Shown here piece after piece: positions 7,942 through 16,168 of a stretch of DNA of 59,379 nt (positions are counted from its first letter, which is position 1; each line of letters starts with the position of its first letter). Origin of the DNA: Streptomyces bicolor (GTDB taxonomy: Bacteria; Actinomycetota; Actinomycetes; Streptomycetales; Streptomycetaceae); assembly GCF_000719285.1 (NCBI RefSeq), contig NZ_JOFS01000041.1, forward strand, positions 1 through 59,379, read 5' to 3'. Made by a program: the position numbers and the translations under genes. The notes below the pieces were generated by a model. That model was not told the DNA's origin. It ran no database searches and was given only the letters and a program-made list of their open reading frames with translations.

Positions 7942-9894
7942 ATGGGGCGCATGCCCCGCGAGTTCCCCATCGGCCTCACACCTCCCGACTGGCTGGTGCG
8001 GAACCTCCGGGCCCAGCCGGCCCCGGTCAGCCGGTCGGCCGTGGTCCGCGCCGCGATCGCGATCCCCCTGCCCCTGGCCCTCGGGCTCGCCACCGGCCGG
8101 CCCGACTACGGCGCCCTCGCCGCGATGGGCGCCCTCAACGGCGTCATCAGCGACACGGCCGCCGCCTACCGCGTCCGCATCCCCACCATCGCGATCCCCC
8201 AGCTGTTCGGCGCCGTCGGCATCACCCTCGGCTCCCTCGTGCACGGCCACGGCTGGGCCGCCGTCGCCGCCGTCACCGGCGTCGCACTGGTCTCCGGGAT
8301 GATCTCGACGATCGGCGCGGTCGCCTCCGTGTCGGGGCTGTTGCTGCTGCTGACCTGCGTGGTCGGGGCGGGGCTGCCGCTGCCGGGCGCGTGGTGGCAC
8401 GCGCCGCTGCTGATGTCCGGCGGCGGCCTGCTCGTCCTGGTCCTCGGACTGCTCGCCTGGCCGCTGCGGATGGGCGTGCCGGAGCGGAGCGCGGTCGCGG
8501 ACACCTACCGGGCGGTCGGTGAGCTGCTGAGGGCCGTCGGCGGCACCAGCCGGGCGTACGACGACGCCCGGCACGCCGTCACCCAGTCCCTGAACCAGTC
8601 GTACGACACCGTCCTCGCCCACCGCGCCCGCCAGCACGGCCGAAGCCCCGAACTCACCCGCCTGCTCGCCCAGTTGAACGCCATCACTCCGGTGGTGGAG
8701 TCCGCCCCCGCCGCCCACCTCGGCGGCAGCCCCCTCCCACCCGAGGTTCCCGAGTCCGTACGGCACCTGGCCTCCGCCGTGGAAACCGGCTACACGGGCC
8801 CGATAGGTCTGAAGCTCCCCGCCCCCACCACCGAGGCCACCCGCGCCGTCGACCACGCCCTGCGCCACGCCGCCGAGGTCGTCACCACCCCGGACGTGGA
8901 CCCCCGAGGCATCGACGACCGCCTCGGCCGACCGGCCGCCCTCGGCATCCGCGCCGCACGCGCCCTGCGCAACGTGACGCTCTCCGCCGCCTCCTGGCGC
9001 TACGGCCTGCGCCTCGCCCTGTGCATCGGCCTGGCCCAGACCCTGGTGTCGATCATCGCCGTCCCCCGCTCCTACTGGGTCGCCCTCACCATCACCTTCG
9101 TCCTCAAGCCCGACTTCGGCTCCGTCTTCTCCCGCGCCCTGCTGCGGGCCCTCGGCACGGTCGCCGGGCTGGTGATCGCGGCGGCGGTGCTCGCCCAGGT
9201 GCCGCGCGGCTGGGCGGACGTACCCACGTTGCTGCTGCTCGCACCGCTGATCCCGGCGTTCACCGCGCGCGGCTACGGCTACCAGACGGCCGCCATCACG
9301 CCGGTCATCCTGCTCCTGTCGGACGTCCTGAACCGCGAGGGCACCGACCTGCTGCTGCCCCGCCTCGTCGACTCCCTCCTCGGCTGCGCGATCGCCCTGG
9401 TCGCCGGATACCTCCTGTGGCCGGAAAGCTGGCACACCCGCGTCGGCGACCGTCTGGCCGACGCCGTCGACGACACGGCCCGCTACGTGGAGAGCGCCTT
9501 CGGCCCGGCAGCCGTCGACCCCCCGGCCCGCGCCCGCATGCGACGCGGGCTGTATCGCAACCTGTCCGCCATCCGCACGGAATTCCAACGGGCCCTGACC
9601 GAACCACCCCCGACCGGACGCCGGGCGGCGGCGTGGTGGCCGCTGGTCGTCGCGGTGGAACGGATCGTCGACGCGACGACGGCGGCAAGGGTACGGGTGA
9701 AACACGGGGCTCCCCCGCCCTCAGCGAACGAGGTCACCCAGGTCGCACGTCAACTACGGGAGTTGGCGCAAGGCGTACGCGAGGCCGACACCCCGTACCC
9801 GGTCCGCACAGACCTCACGGGCCCACCGGACAGCGTCCTGGAGCCCCTACGGCAAGAAGTGGCAGCGGCACGCGCAATCACGTCCCCGCACTGA
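7942..9894 (+). CDS. FUSC-family membrane protein (aromatic-acid exporter-like)
   Basis: About 650 residues. Two blocks of hydrophobic segments (about residues 30-170 and 355-490), each followed by a cytoplasmic helical part, reproduce the duplicated FUSC/YccS/AaeB architecture of putative efflux proteins for aromatic acids and similar compounds. ATG 7942 and ATG 7951 are both possible starts; CATAAT at 7938-7943 could be a -10 box, which would favour an internal or leaderless start, but the upstream EEP gene is only 20 bp away. The C-terminal 150 residues are basic and soluble. The transported substrate is unknown. Confidence 0.88.
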   Translation: MGRMPREFPIGLTPPDWLVRNLRAQPAPVSRSAVVRAAIAIPLPLALGLATGRPDYGALAAMGALNGVISDTAAAYRVRIPTIAIPQLFGAVGITLGSLVHGHGWAAVAAVTGVALVSGMISTIGAVASVSGLLLLLTCVVGAGLPLPGAWWHAPLLMSGGGLLVLVLGLLAWPLRMGVPERSAVADTYRAVGELLRAVGGTSRAYDDARHAVTQSLNQSYDTVLAHRARQHGRSPELTRLLAQLNAITPVVESAPAAHLGGSPLPPEVPESVRHLASAVETGYTGPIGLKLPAPTTEATRAVDHALRHAAEVVTTPDVDPRGIDDRLGRPAALGIRAARALRNVTLSAASWRYGLRLALCIGLAQTLVSIIAVPRSYWVALTITFVLKPDFGSVFSRALLRALGTVAGLVIAAAVLAQVPRGWADVPTLLLLAPLIPAFTARGYGYQTAAITPVILLLSDVLNREGTDLLLPRLVDSLLGCAIALVAGYLLWPESWHTRVGDRLADAVDDTARYVESAFGPAAVDPPARARMRRGLYRNLSAIRTEFQRALTEPPPTGRRAAAWWPLVVAVERIVDATTAARVRVKHGAPPPSANEVTQVARQLRELAQGVREADTPYPVRTDLTGPPDSVLEPLRQEVAAARAITSPH

Positions 9895-9901
9895 GGCTCC
9901 T

Positions 9902-10025
9902 TAGGGGCGCGAGGAACTGCGCGATCAACCACCGACAACCCGCAGCCGCAGCCGCAGCCGCACAACGACACACACCACCCGAGCCATTGGCGAACCTGCC
10001 CCGCAACACCCCGGCGCGGCCGCCC
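9902..10025. repeat. Dispersed Streptomyces-type intergenic repeat, copy 1
   Basis: The intergenic sequence after the FUSC gene starts AGGGGCGCGAGGAACTGCGC and continues with GCAGCCGCAGCCGCAG-type repeats. A related block lies at 34083-34180, and sequences of this type are common between Streptomyces genes as far as I recall. It has no coding character. Confidence 0.5.
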
Positions 10026-10095
10026 TGTGCAGGAGGGCGACCGCGCCATGTGGGGGGTGGTTCCTGGTGACCGGCGCTGCCGGCGCGCGGCGTCG

Positions 10096-10755
10096 CTAGC
10101 GCGCGGCCTTGTGCAGCGCCTTGTCCATCGCGGCAGCGAACCCGTTGGCCCACAGCTGCTCGACCTTGGCCCGCTCGTTCGCGTCCGGAATGGCGTTCGT
10201 GCAGGACGGCCCGGGCCCGCCGCCCGACATCAGCTCACTGCACGGCCCCTCGTAGTGGTCCGGCAGCCCGAGAACGTGCCCCGTCTCGTGCGCCGTCACA
10301 CGCGTGGAGTCGTACTCCTGGTTCTGCTGGTAGTCGAGGAAGATGTATCCGTTGCCGTGGCCGTCGGTCGAGGCGTACGAGCCGCGCGGGTCGTTGCCCT
10401 CCCGGTAGGTGAAGTCGGCGGTCGAGCCCTCCTGGAGCTTGACGTTGGACACCGAGCCGTTCCATATCTCGGTGCTGCGGGCTATCTGGGCGCTGAACGC
10501 GGGCGCGGCGGAGGCGTCGTAGACGACCGTGACGGCCGCCGCGCTCGGGTTCGCGGCGCGCTTCTCGGCGACGGACTTCAGGACCGCCTCGAAGAACGCC
10601 CGACTTGCGTCGGATTCGGCCGACTTGGCAACGTAGCCGGCATGGACGGGCGCCGCCGTGGCCGGAGCGGCCGTACCCAGGCCGAGTGCCGCGACACTGA
10701 GGCCGACCGCCACCGCCGTACGGGCGGAAACGGACATGGACAGGGACATACGCAT
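10096..10755 (-). CDS. snpA: Snapalysin, secreted small neutral metalloprotease (M7)
   Basis: 219 residues. Signal peptide at about 1-34 (hydrophobic core after SARTAVAVG, cleavage near ATAAP). The zinc motif [11 protein letters not shown] at 156-166 gives the two histidines, the catalytic Glu and the third ligand Asp that is characteristic of snapalysins. Two Cys (172 and 185) can form the conserved disulfide. A propeptide of about 40-50 residues is likely. The enzyme degrades protein outside the cell during growth on complex media. It is divergent from a LysR gene at 10928, the classic snapalysin/regulator pair, with a LysR box between. Confidence 0.95.
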   Translation of the reverse strand: MRMSLSMSVSARTAVAVGLSVAALGLGTAAPATAAPVHAGYVAKSAESDASRAFFEAVLKSVAEKRAANPSAAAVTVVYDASAAPAFSAQIARSTEIWNGSVSNVKLQEGSTADFTYREGNDPRGSYASTDGHGNGYIFLDYQQNQEYDSTRVTAHETGHVLGLPDHYEGPCSELMSGGGPGPSCTNAIPDANERAKVEQLWANGFAAAMDKALHKAAR

Positions 10756-10832
10756 TGATGACTCCTAGGTGGGGGGTGAGTCGTCAAGGCGAGTGTCGGC
10801 GCCTGTGAGGCGGCTGTGATGATGGCAACCGG

Positions 10833-10851
10833 TGATAGCCCGGTCCTATCA
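10833..10851. promoter_or_regulatory. LysR-box between snapalysin gene and LysR regulator
   Basis: TGATAG-N7-CTATCA is a perfect inverted repeat containing the T-N11-A signature of LysR-family operators (T10836 and A10848). It is 77 bases upstream of each divergent start codon region. LysR control of snpA through such a site is known in Streptomyces, so this is probably the activator binding site. Confidence 0.8.
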
Positions 10852-10927
10852 GGGCCCCAATTGGCAGGCATCAGGGCGGTTTTGTGCGGCTGGTGAAACC
10901 GGTGCCTCCGCTTTAGTCTCCGAGGGC

Positions 10928-11872
10928 ATGGACCTCGAGGTCAGACACCTCCGCGCGCTGTGCGCCATAGCCGACACCGGCAGTCTGCACCGGGCCGCCC
11001 GCCAACTGGGCGTGGCTCAGCCGTCGTTGAGCACGCAACTGCGGCGGATCGAGCAGGAGCTCGGCGGCGCGCTGTTCCTGCGCGCGAGATCCGGCTGCCG
11101 CCCCACCCCGCTGGGCCGCCTGGTCCTCAGCCGCGCCCGCCCGCTGGTGGCCGATATGCGCTCCCTGGTCGCCGAGGCGAGGGCGGCCGCGGTGGGCGGC
11201 CCGGAGCTGCGGATCGGCTCGACGGCCAGCAAGGCCCTGGCGGGCTGGCTACGACGCCTGCGCGCGCACGGCCAGGACCCGACCCTCCATATGAACGTCT
11301 CCCCGAACGCCCTGCTGCGCATGGTCGCCGACGGCCAGCTCGACGTGGCCTTCGTGCACGAGGTGGAGGGCTGCCCCCTGCGCATCCCACCCGAACTCCG
11401 GCTACGCGTGTTGATGGACCGCGAGCCGCAGTTCGTGTCCCTGCCCGCCGACCATCCGGCCGCGGCGAAGCCGGTGGTCGCCCTGCCCGACCTGGCCGCC
11501 GACCGCTGGATGATCGACCCGACGGTCGACGGCGAATGGGACGCCGTGCAGCGGATGTTCCGGGCGGCCGGGGTCAACCCCCATGTCCTGCACGGCGACT
11601 ACCACACGGCCGGCGCCCTGGTCGCCACCGGCGAGGTGGTCACCGTCTGCCAGCCGACCCACGCGTCCAGCGCGGACATGGCGGTACGGCGCCTGCACGG
11701 CGACCCCCTCGGCGTACGGCTGCTCCTCGCGGCCCGTACGGAGACGGACCTGGACGGCGTCTATCCCGCCCTGGAGGAGGCGTACTGGGAGGCGGCACGG
11801 CAGGCGCCGGCGTACCGGGAGTGGCTGGAACGCGACGGTGAGCGGCAGCCGCCGGTCCCAGCACTCCCGTAG
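10928..11872 (+). CDS. LysR-family regulator of snapalysin
   Basis: 314 residues. An N-terminal winged helix (residues 1-60: VRHLRALCAIADTGSLHRAA, then QPSLSTQLRRIEQELGGALF) is followed by a substrate-binding domain from about 95. GAGG precedes ATG 10928; an upstream in-frame extension to 10832 would run through the operator and is rejected. Divergent from snpA, and by family precedent its activator. It converges with the phosphatase gene ending at 11906. Confidence 0.93.
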   Translation: MDLEVRHLRALCAIADTGSLHRAARQLGVAQPSLSTQLRRIEQELGGALFLRARSGCRPTPLGRLVLSRARPLVADMRSLVAEARAAAVGGPELRIGSTASKALAGWLRRLRAHGQDPTLHMNVSPNALLRMVADGQLDVAFVHEVEGCPLRIPPELRLRVLMDREPQFVSLPADHPAAAKPVVALPDLAADRWMIDPTVDGEWDAVQRMFRAAGVNPHVLHGDYHTAGALVATGEVVTVCQPTHASSADMAVRRLHGDPLGVRLLLAARTETDLDGVYPALEEAYWEAARQAPAYREWLERDGERQPPVPALP

Positions 11873-11905
11873 AACCTCTACCGGTTCTCTCGGCTTCTCC
11901 TCGGC

Positions 11906-13987
11906 TCAGACGCCGATGTCGCAACCGTCCTTGCGCCAGACCGCCACGACCGCCGGGCGGTTGATCTTGCCGGCGCCGTCGGGCCAGGCGCTCAGCGGCT
12001 GCTCGGCCGTCGCGCCGTCGATCTCGCCCGGGTGCTGCACGGCGACGAGCACGCGGCGGTCCTGGATGACCGGGCCGCAGGTCTCCGCGCCCTTCGGCAC
12101 CGTCAGGAACTGCTTGAGCTCACCGCGCCGCTCACCGCGCGTAGCGACGCCGAAGAGGCCGTCGTGCGAGCCGAGCTGGTTGCCGTCGGTGGAGATCCAC
12201 AGGTTGCCGTACGAGTCGAAGGCGACGTTGTCCGGGCAGGAGATCGGGGAGACCTGGTCCTTCGGGAACCCGGCGAAGTAGGTGGCCGGGTCGGTCGGGT
12301 CACCCGCGACCAGGAACAGCGACCAGGCGAACTTCTTGCTGTCGGCGCAGTTCCAGCGCTCGGTCAGCTCCAGGACCTGGCCGTGCTTGTTGCTGTTGCG
12401 CGGGTTGGCCTCGTCGGCGGCGGCGAAGCCGGTCTTGCCCCGGTTGGAGTTGTTGGTGAGGGCGACGTACACCTTGCCGGTGTGCGGGTTCGGCTCGACG
12501 TCCTCGGGCCGGTCCATCTTCGTGGCGCCGACCTTGTCACCGGCGAGGCGGGTGAAGACGAAGACCTCCTCGGCCGTCATCCCCTCGACGTGCGACTCGG
12601 CGCCGTCGGCGGTGGCGGTGGCCAGCGGGATCCACTCACCGCTGCCGTCGAACTCGCCGTCGGACGGCAGCTTGCCGGTGCCGTCGATCTCGATGGCGGG
12701 CGAGTCACCGGTGAGCTTGGCGACGTAGAGCGTGCCCTCGTCGAGCAGCGAGAGGTTGTGCTCGCGCACGGCGCGGCTCGTCCCCTTCTTCATCCGCTTG
12801 CTGCCGACGAACTTGTAGAAGTAGTCGAAGCGCTCGTCGTCACCGGAGTAGACGACCGGGCGGCCGTCCTCGGTCAGCCGGACCGTGGCACCCTCGTGCT
12901 TGAAGCGGCCGACCGCGGTGTGCTTGCGCGGCTTGGAGGTGGGGTCGTACGGGTCGAGCTCGACGACGTACCCGAACCGGTGCGGCTCGTTCGGCTCCTG
13001 GGCGACATCGAAGCGCTTGTCGAAACGCTCCCACTTGCGCTCGCTGGCGCCGGTCCCGAGGCCGTACCGCTTGTCCGTCGCCCGGGTGGCGTTGGCGAAG
13101 TACTGGTTGAAGTTCTCCTCACCGTGCAGCGTGGTGCCCCACGGGGTGACGCCGCCGGCACAGTTGTTGAGGGTGCCCAGGACCTTGGTGCCGGTCGGGT
13201 CGGCGGAGGTCCTCAGCAGGTCGGAGCCGGCGGCGGGACCGGTGACCTTGAACTCCGTCGTTGCCGTGACGCGGCGGTTGAGCGGGTGCCGAGGCACGGC
13301 GGTGAGCTTGCCCGTCCTGCGGTCCCCCTCCACGACGACGGCGGAGAGCCCGTGCGCGGCCCAGGCGACCTCGACCTGCTGCTTGGTCGGGTTGGCGGCA
13401 TCGTACCCACGGAACATGAGCACTTCATCCGTGTACTCGTGGTTCGCGACGAGGATCTGCCGGTTCCGCTCGCCCGGCAGCGGGAGCAGCGCGAGGAAGT
13501 CGTTGTTGTACCCGAACTGCTTGGACTGCGCCTCGCCGGTCTGGTTCTCCGGGTCGAAGGCGGGGGCGCCGCGCAGGATGGGCTCGCCCCAGCGGATGAC
13601 GATGTTCTGCGCGTAGCCGTCCGGGACGGTCACGGTGTCGGCGGTGTTCGGCGCGACGGGGCTGAAGCGCAGGCCACGCGCACCGCGGCCGAATGTGCCG
13701 GTCCGCTCGGTGGCGGCGGCGCCGGCGGCCTCGGCGGCATCGGCCTGCGGCGCGGCGACGGTGGCGGTGGCGCCCACGGCGGCGGCCGCGCTGACGACGG
13801 CGGCGGCGCGCAGCGTCGTACGGCGGCTGATGGCCTCAGCGATGACGTCACCGACGTACGGGTTCGTGGAGGTGTTGGGCACCTCGTGGAAACAGGCGTC
13901 ACCGCACCGGAACCGACAGGTCAGAGCGGACCGGTTGGCATGGTGCGAGTCGCTGTTCGTTCGGATGATCGGCAACGGTATGCGCAT
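11906..13987 (-). CDS. PhoX-family (DUF839) Tat-secreted phosphatase
   Basis: 693 residues. A Cys-containing N-terminal segment (residues 24-35) precedes a twin-arginine signal SRRTTLRAAAVVSAAAA with RR at 55-56, so export of the folded protein by Tat is predicted. PhoX blocks are present: NNCAGGVTPWGTTLHGEENF, DRPEDVEPNP and SCPDNVAFDSYGNLW, which supply calcium/iron ligands in characterised PhoX enzymes. Release of phosphate from organic monoesters outside the cell is the expected role. A PHO box 79 bases upstream of the start supports induction by phosphate limitation through PhoP. Length agrees with the family. Confidence 0.93.
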   Translation of the reverse strand: MRIPLPIIRTNSDSHHANRSALTCRFRCGDACFHEVPNTSTNPYVGDVIAEAISRRTTLRAAAVVSAAAAVGATATVAAPQADAAEAAGAAATERTGTFGRGARGLRFSPVAPNTADTVTVPDGYAQNIVIRWGEPILRGAPAFDPENQTGEAQSKQFGYNNDFLALLPLPGERNRQILVANHEYTDEVLMFRGYDAANPTKQQVEVAWAAHGLSAVVVEGDRRTGKLTAVPRHPLNRRVTATTEFKVTGPAAGSDLLRTSADPTGTKVLGTLNNCAGGVTPWGTTLHGEENFNQYFANATRATDKRYGLGTGASERKWERFDKRFDVAQEPNEPHRFGYVVELDPYDPTSKPRKHTAVGRFKHEGATVRLTEDGRPVVYSGDDERFDYFYKFVGSKRMKKGTSRAVREHNLSLLDEGTLYVAKLTGDSPAIEIDGTGKLPSDGEFDGSGEWIPLATATADGAESHVEGMTAEEVFVFTRLAGDKVGATKMDRPEDVEPNPHTGKVYVALTNNSNRGKTGFAAADEANPRNSNKHGQVLELTERWNCADSKKFAWSLFLVAGDPTDPATYFAGFPKDQVSPISCPDNVAFDSYGNLWISTDGNQLGSHDGLFGVATRGERRGELKQFLTVPKGAETCGPVIQDRRVLVAVQHPGEIDGATAEQPLSAWPDGAGKINRPAVVAVWRKDGCDIGV

Positions 13988-14065
13988 GGCGTTTCGTTCT
14001 CCCCTTGCTTCCCCTTGAGTGCAGCGTGGGGGACGGTAGGGGCACGTTTGTGCGGGAGCGGGGCG

Positions 14066-14087
14066 ACCGGGTGAACGACAGGTGAAC
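14066..14087 (-). promoter_or_regulatory. PHO box upstream of PhoX gene
   Basis: Read on the minus strand, GTTCACCTGTC is followed directly by GTTCACCCGGT: two 11-base direct repeats starting with GTTCACC, the consensus unit bound by the response regulator PhoP in Streptomyces. The box lies 79-100 bases before the phosphatase start codon. Confidence 0.88.
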
Positions 14088-14264
14088 CAGAGGTAGATGT
14101 ACGGCAGTTGGGTGCGCGCCCCGACTCGACTCGATGCAGCCCTTGACGGACCAGGACCCCTAGTGTCCGCCCCTCCCCAAGATCACCATCTGGGGCCGCT
14201 AACCTTACGTGTCCGTCCTGGCCAGGGATCGACGGGCATCAACTCATCGCGAAGGGTTGCGCAC

Positions 14265-16034
14265 ATGGGCATTCTCACTCTCCTGCGGAACGCGTTCGGC
14301 CGGTCACGCAAGGGGCGTACCGCCGAAGCAGAGGGTGCGGTCTCTTCGCCGGAACCCCAGCGAACGGTTCCGTCCCCGTCGCCGGAACCCCAGCCGACGG
14401 CTACCGCGCAGGTGCCGGAACCGCGGGTTTCGGAACCGAGCGCGCCGGAGGCGTCGTCGCCGGAGCCGGCACCGGCGGACAGGGCCGAGAAGTCGGACAA
14501 CTCGGACAAGTCAGAGCACGAGCTGGTCTCGGCCGCCTTCGACAACGTCACGGTGCCGAAGCCGGCGCAGCCGGTGGATACGGCGGAGACGGCGGCGGAG
14601 ACGGCGGCGGAAGCGGCGGTGGCTGAGGAGCCGGTCACCGAAGAGCCGGTGGTGGAAGCGCCGGTCGCTGAGGAGCCGGTCACCGAAGAGCCGGTGGTGG
14701 AAGCGCCGGTCGCTGAGGAGCCCGTGGCGGATACGTCGGTGGCTGAGCAGCCTGTGGCGGATACGTCGGTGGCTGAGGAGGCCGTGGCGGAGGCGGCGGC
14801 GGTCGAGGAGCCGGTTGCCGAGGAGCCTGCTGCCGAAGAGACCGTCGCCGACGAGCCCGTCACGGAGACGGCCGTGGTCGAGGAGCCGGTCGTAGAGGAG
14901 CCGGCTACCGAAAAGCCTGCTGCCGAAGAGCCCGTCACGGAGACGCCGGTCGCCGAAGAGGCCGAGCCGGTCGCGGAGACCCCCGTCGACCAGGAGACCG
15001 TCGTAGCAGAGCCTGCCGCGGAGACCCCGGTCGCCGCAGAGCCCGAGCCCGAGCCGGTCGTCGAGGAGCCAACCCCGGTTGCCGCAGCCGAGGAGGCCGC
15101 GCCCGAACCGGAGCCGGTCGCCGAGGTCGCGCCCGAGCCGCACGACGAGCCCGCGGCCGCCGACGGCGAGAACGCCCCACAGGGGCCACTCGCAGCCGAC
15201 GACGAAACCAGCACGGGTGGTGCGGGTGGGAACACGGACGCCGAAGGCGAAGCCGAGGCGACGCCTGCCACAGACACCCCCGCGGCCGCCGACGGCGAGA
15301 ACGCCCCGCAAGAACCACTCGCAGCCGACGACGAAACCAGCACGGGTGGTGCGGGTGGGAACACGGACGCCGAAGGCGAAGCCGAGGCCCCGACCCCGCC
15401 CCTCCCCGCCGGCCTCCTCACCGCCTACAAGGCCGCCCGAACCGCCCTCCAGAACCGCGACCTCACCACCACCCGCGCCAAGGTCTACCTCGTCCTCGAC
15501 CGCTCCGCGAGCATGCGCCCGTACTACAAGGACGGCTCCGCCCAGGCCCTCGCCGAGCAGACCCTCGCCCTCGCCGCCCACCTCGACCCCGAGGACACCA
15601 AGGTCCACGTCACCTTCTTCTCCACGGAGGTGGACGGCACCGGCGAGCTCACCCTCCCCGACCACGAGAACAAGATCGACGACCTGCACGCGGGCCTCGG
15701 CCGCATGGGCCGTACCAGCTACCACGCCGCCGTGGAGGACGTCCTCGCCCACCACGGCAAGGAAGCCCCCGGCACCCCCGCCCTGGTCGTCTTCCAGACG
15801 GACGGCGCCCCCGACGCGAAGACCCCCGCCACCCACGCCCTGACCGAGGCGGCGAAGAACCACCCCACCGTCTTCTTCTCCTTCGTCGCCTTCGGTGACC
15901 CGGCGAACAAGGCCTTCGACTACCTCCGCAAGCTGAAGCTGGACAACACGTCCCACTTCCTGGCCGGCGAGACCCCGAAGGAGCTCACGGACGCGGAGAT
16001 CTACGAGGGCATCCTCGCCACGTGGCGCCCGTGA
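14265..16034 (+). CDS. von Willebrand factor A protein with long acidic repeat linker
   Basis: 589 residues. Residues 1-20 form a short basic amphipathic start (MGILTLLRNAFGRSRKG). Residues 21 to about 380 are low-complexity, rich in Glu, Pro, Val and Ala with recurring PVAEEPV-type units. The C-terminal 200 residues are a von Willebrand A domain with the MIDAS signature LVLDRSASM and VVFQTDGAP, similar to the vWA domains of tellurium-resistance-associated proteins. No signal peptide, so probably cytoplasmic; the likely role is metal-dependent protein binding. GAAGGG precedes ATG 14265. The linker contains long exact DNA repeats (14625-14714 and 15153-15388). No ter genes are adjacent. Confidence 0.9.
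   Translation: MGILTLLRNAFGRSRKGRTAEAEGAVSSPEPQRTVPSPSPEPQPTATAQVPEPRVSEPSAPEASSPEPAPADRAEKSDNSDKSEHELVSAAFDNVTVPKPAQPVDTAETAAETAAEAAVAEEPVTEEPVVEAPVAEEPVTEEPVVEAPVAEEPVADTSVAEQPVADTSVAEEAVAEAAAVEEPVAEEPAAEETVADEPVTETAVVEEPVVEEPATEKPAAEEPVTETPVAEEAEPVAETPVDQETVVAEPAAETPVAAEPEPEPVVEEPTPVAAAEEAAPEPEPVAEVAPEPHDEPAAADGENAPQGPLAADDETSTGGAGGNTDAEGEAEATPATDTPAAADGENAPQEPLAADDETSTGGAGGNTDAEGEAEAPTPPLPAGLLTAYKAARTALQNRDLTTTRAKVYLVLDRSASMRPYYKDGSAQALAEQTLALAAHLDPEDTKVHVTFFSTEVDGTGELTLPDHENKIDDLHAGLGRMGRTSYHAAVEDVLAHHGKEAPGTPALVVFQTDGAPDAKTPATHALTEAAKNHPTVFFSFVAFGDPANKAFDYLRKLKLDNTSHFLAGETPKELTDAEIYEGILATWRP
14625..14714 (+). repeat. 45-bp tandem repeat in vWA linker
   Basis: A 45-base unit beginning GAGGAGCCGGTCACCGAAGA is repeated exactly at 14625-14669 and 14670-14714, and a degraded third unit follows. 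It encodes 15 residues of the EPV-rich linker in phase. Confidence 0.85.
15153..15388 (+). repeat. 107-bp near-identical direct repeat in vWA linker
   Basis: Bases 15153-15259 and 15282-15388 are almost identical (offset 129 bp, 43 codons; a small difference near CACAGGGGCCACT versus CGCAAGAACCACT). Both encode AAADGENAPQ...LAADDETSTGGAGG. This suggests a recent in-frame duplication. Confidence 0.85.
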
Positions 16035-16067
16035 CGCCGTAGCACCGCCCAACCGTCGGAGACAAGC

Positions 16068-16107
16068 GGCCGCCCCTTCCACCCCTCAAAACAGGAAGCG
16101 GGCGGCC
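16068..16107 (+). terminator. Hairpin between vWA gene and first metRS gene
   Basis: GGCCGCCCCTTCC pairs with GGAAGCGGGCGGCC with one bulged base across a 13-base loop, 33 bases after the vWA stop codon. Probable terminator. Confidence 0.6.
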
Positions 16108-16168
16108 CACCCATGTCGGCTACCATTTCGAGGTTCCTAAAACAACCCCGACCTGGGAGCAGCCCCCG

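Noticed and set aside
12032..14074. Plus-strand open frame of 680 codons opposite PhoX
   Set aside because: Shadow of a high-GC gene; PhoX has a Tat signal and all family motifs.
14183..15421. Minus-strand Ser/Ala/Gly-rich frame opposite the vWA linker
   Set aside because: Mirror of the repeated EPV-coding DNA; no start signal.
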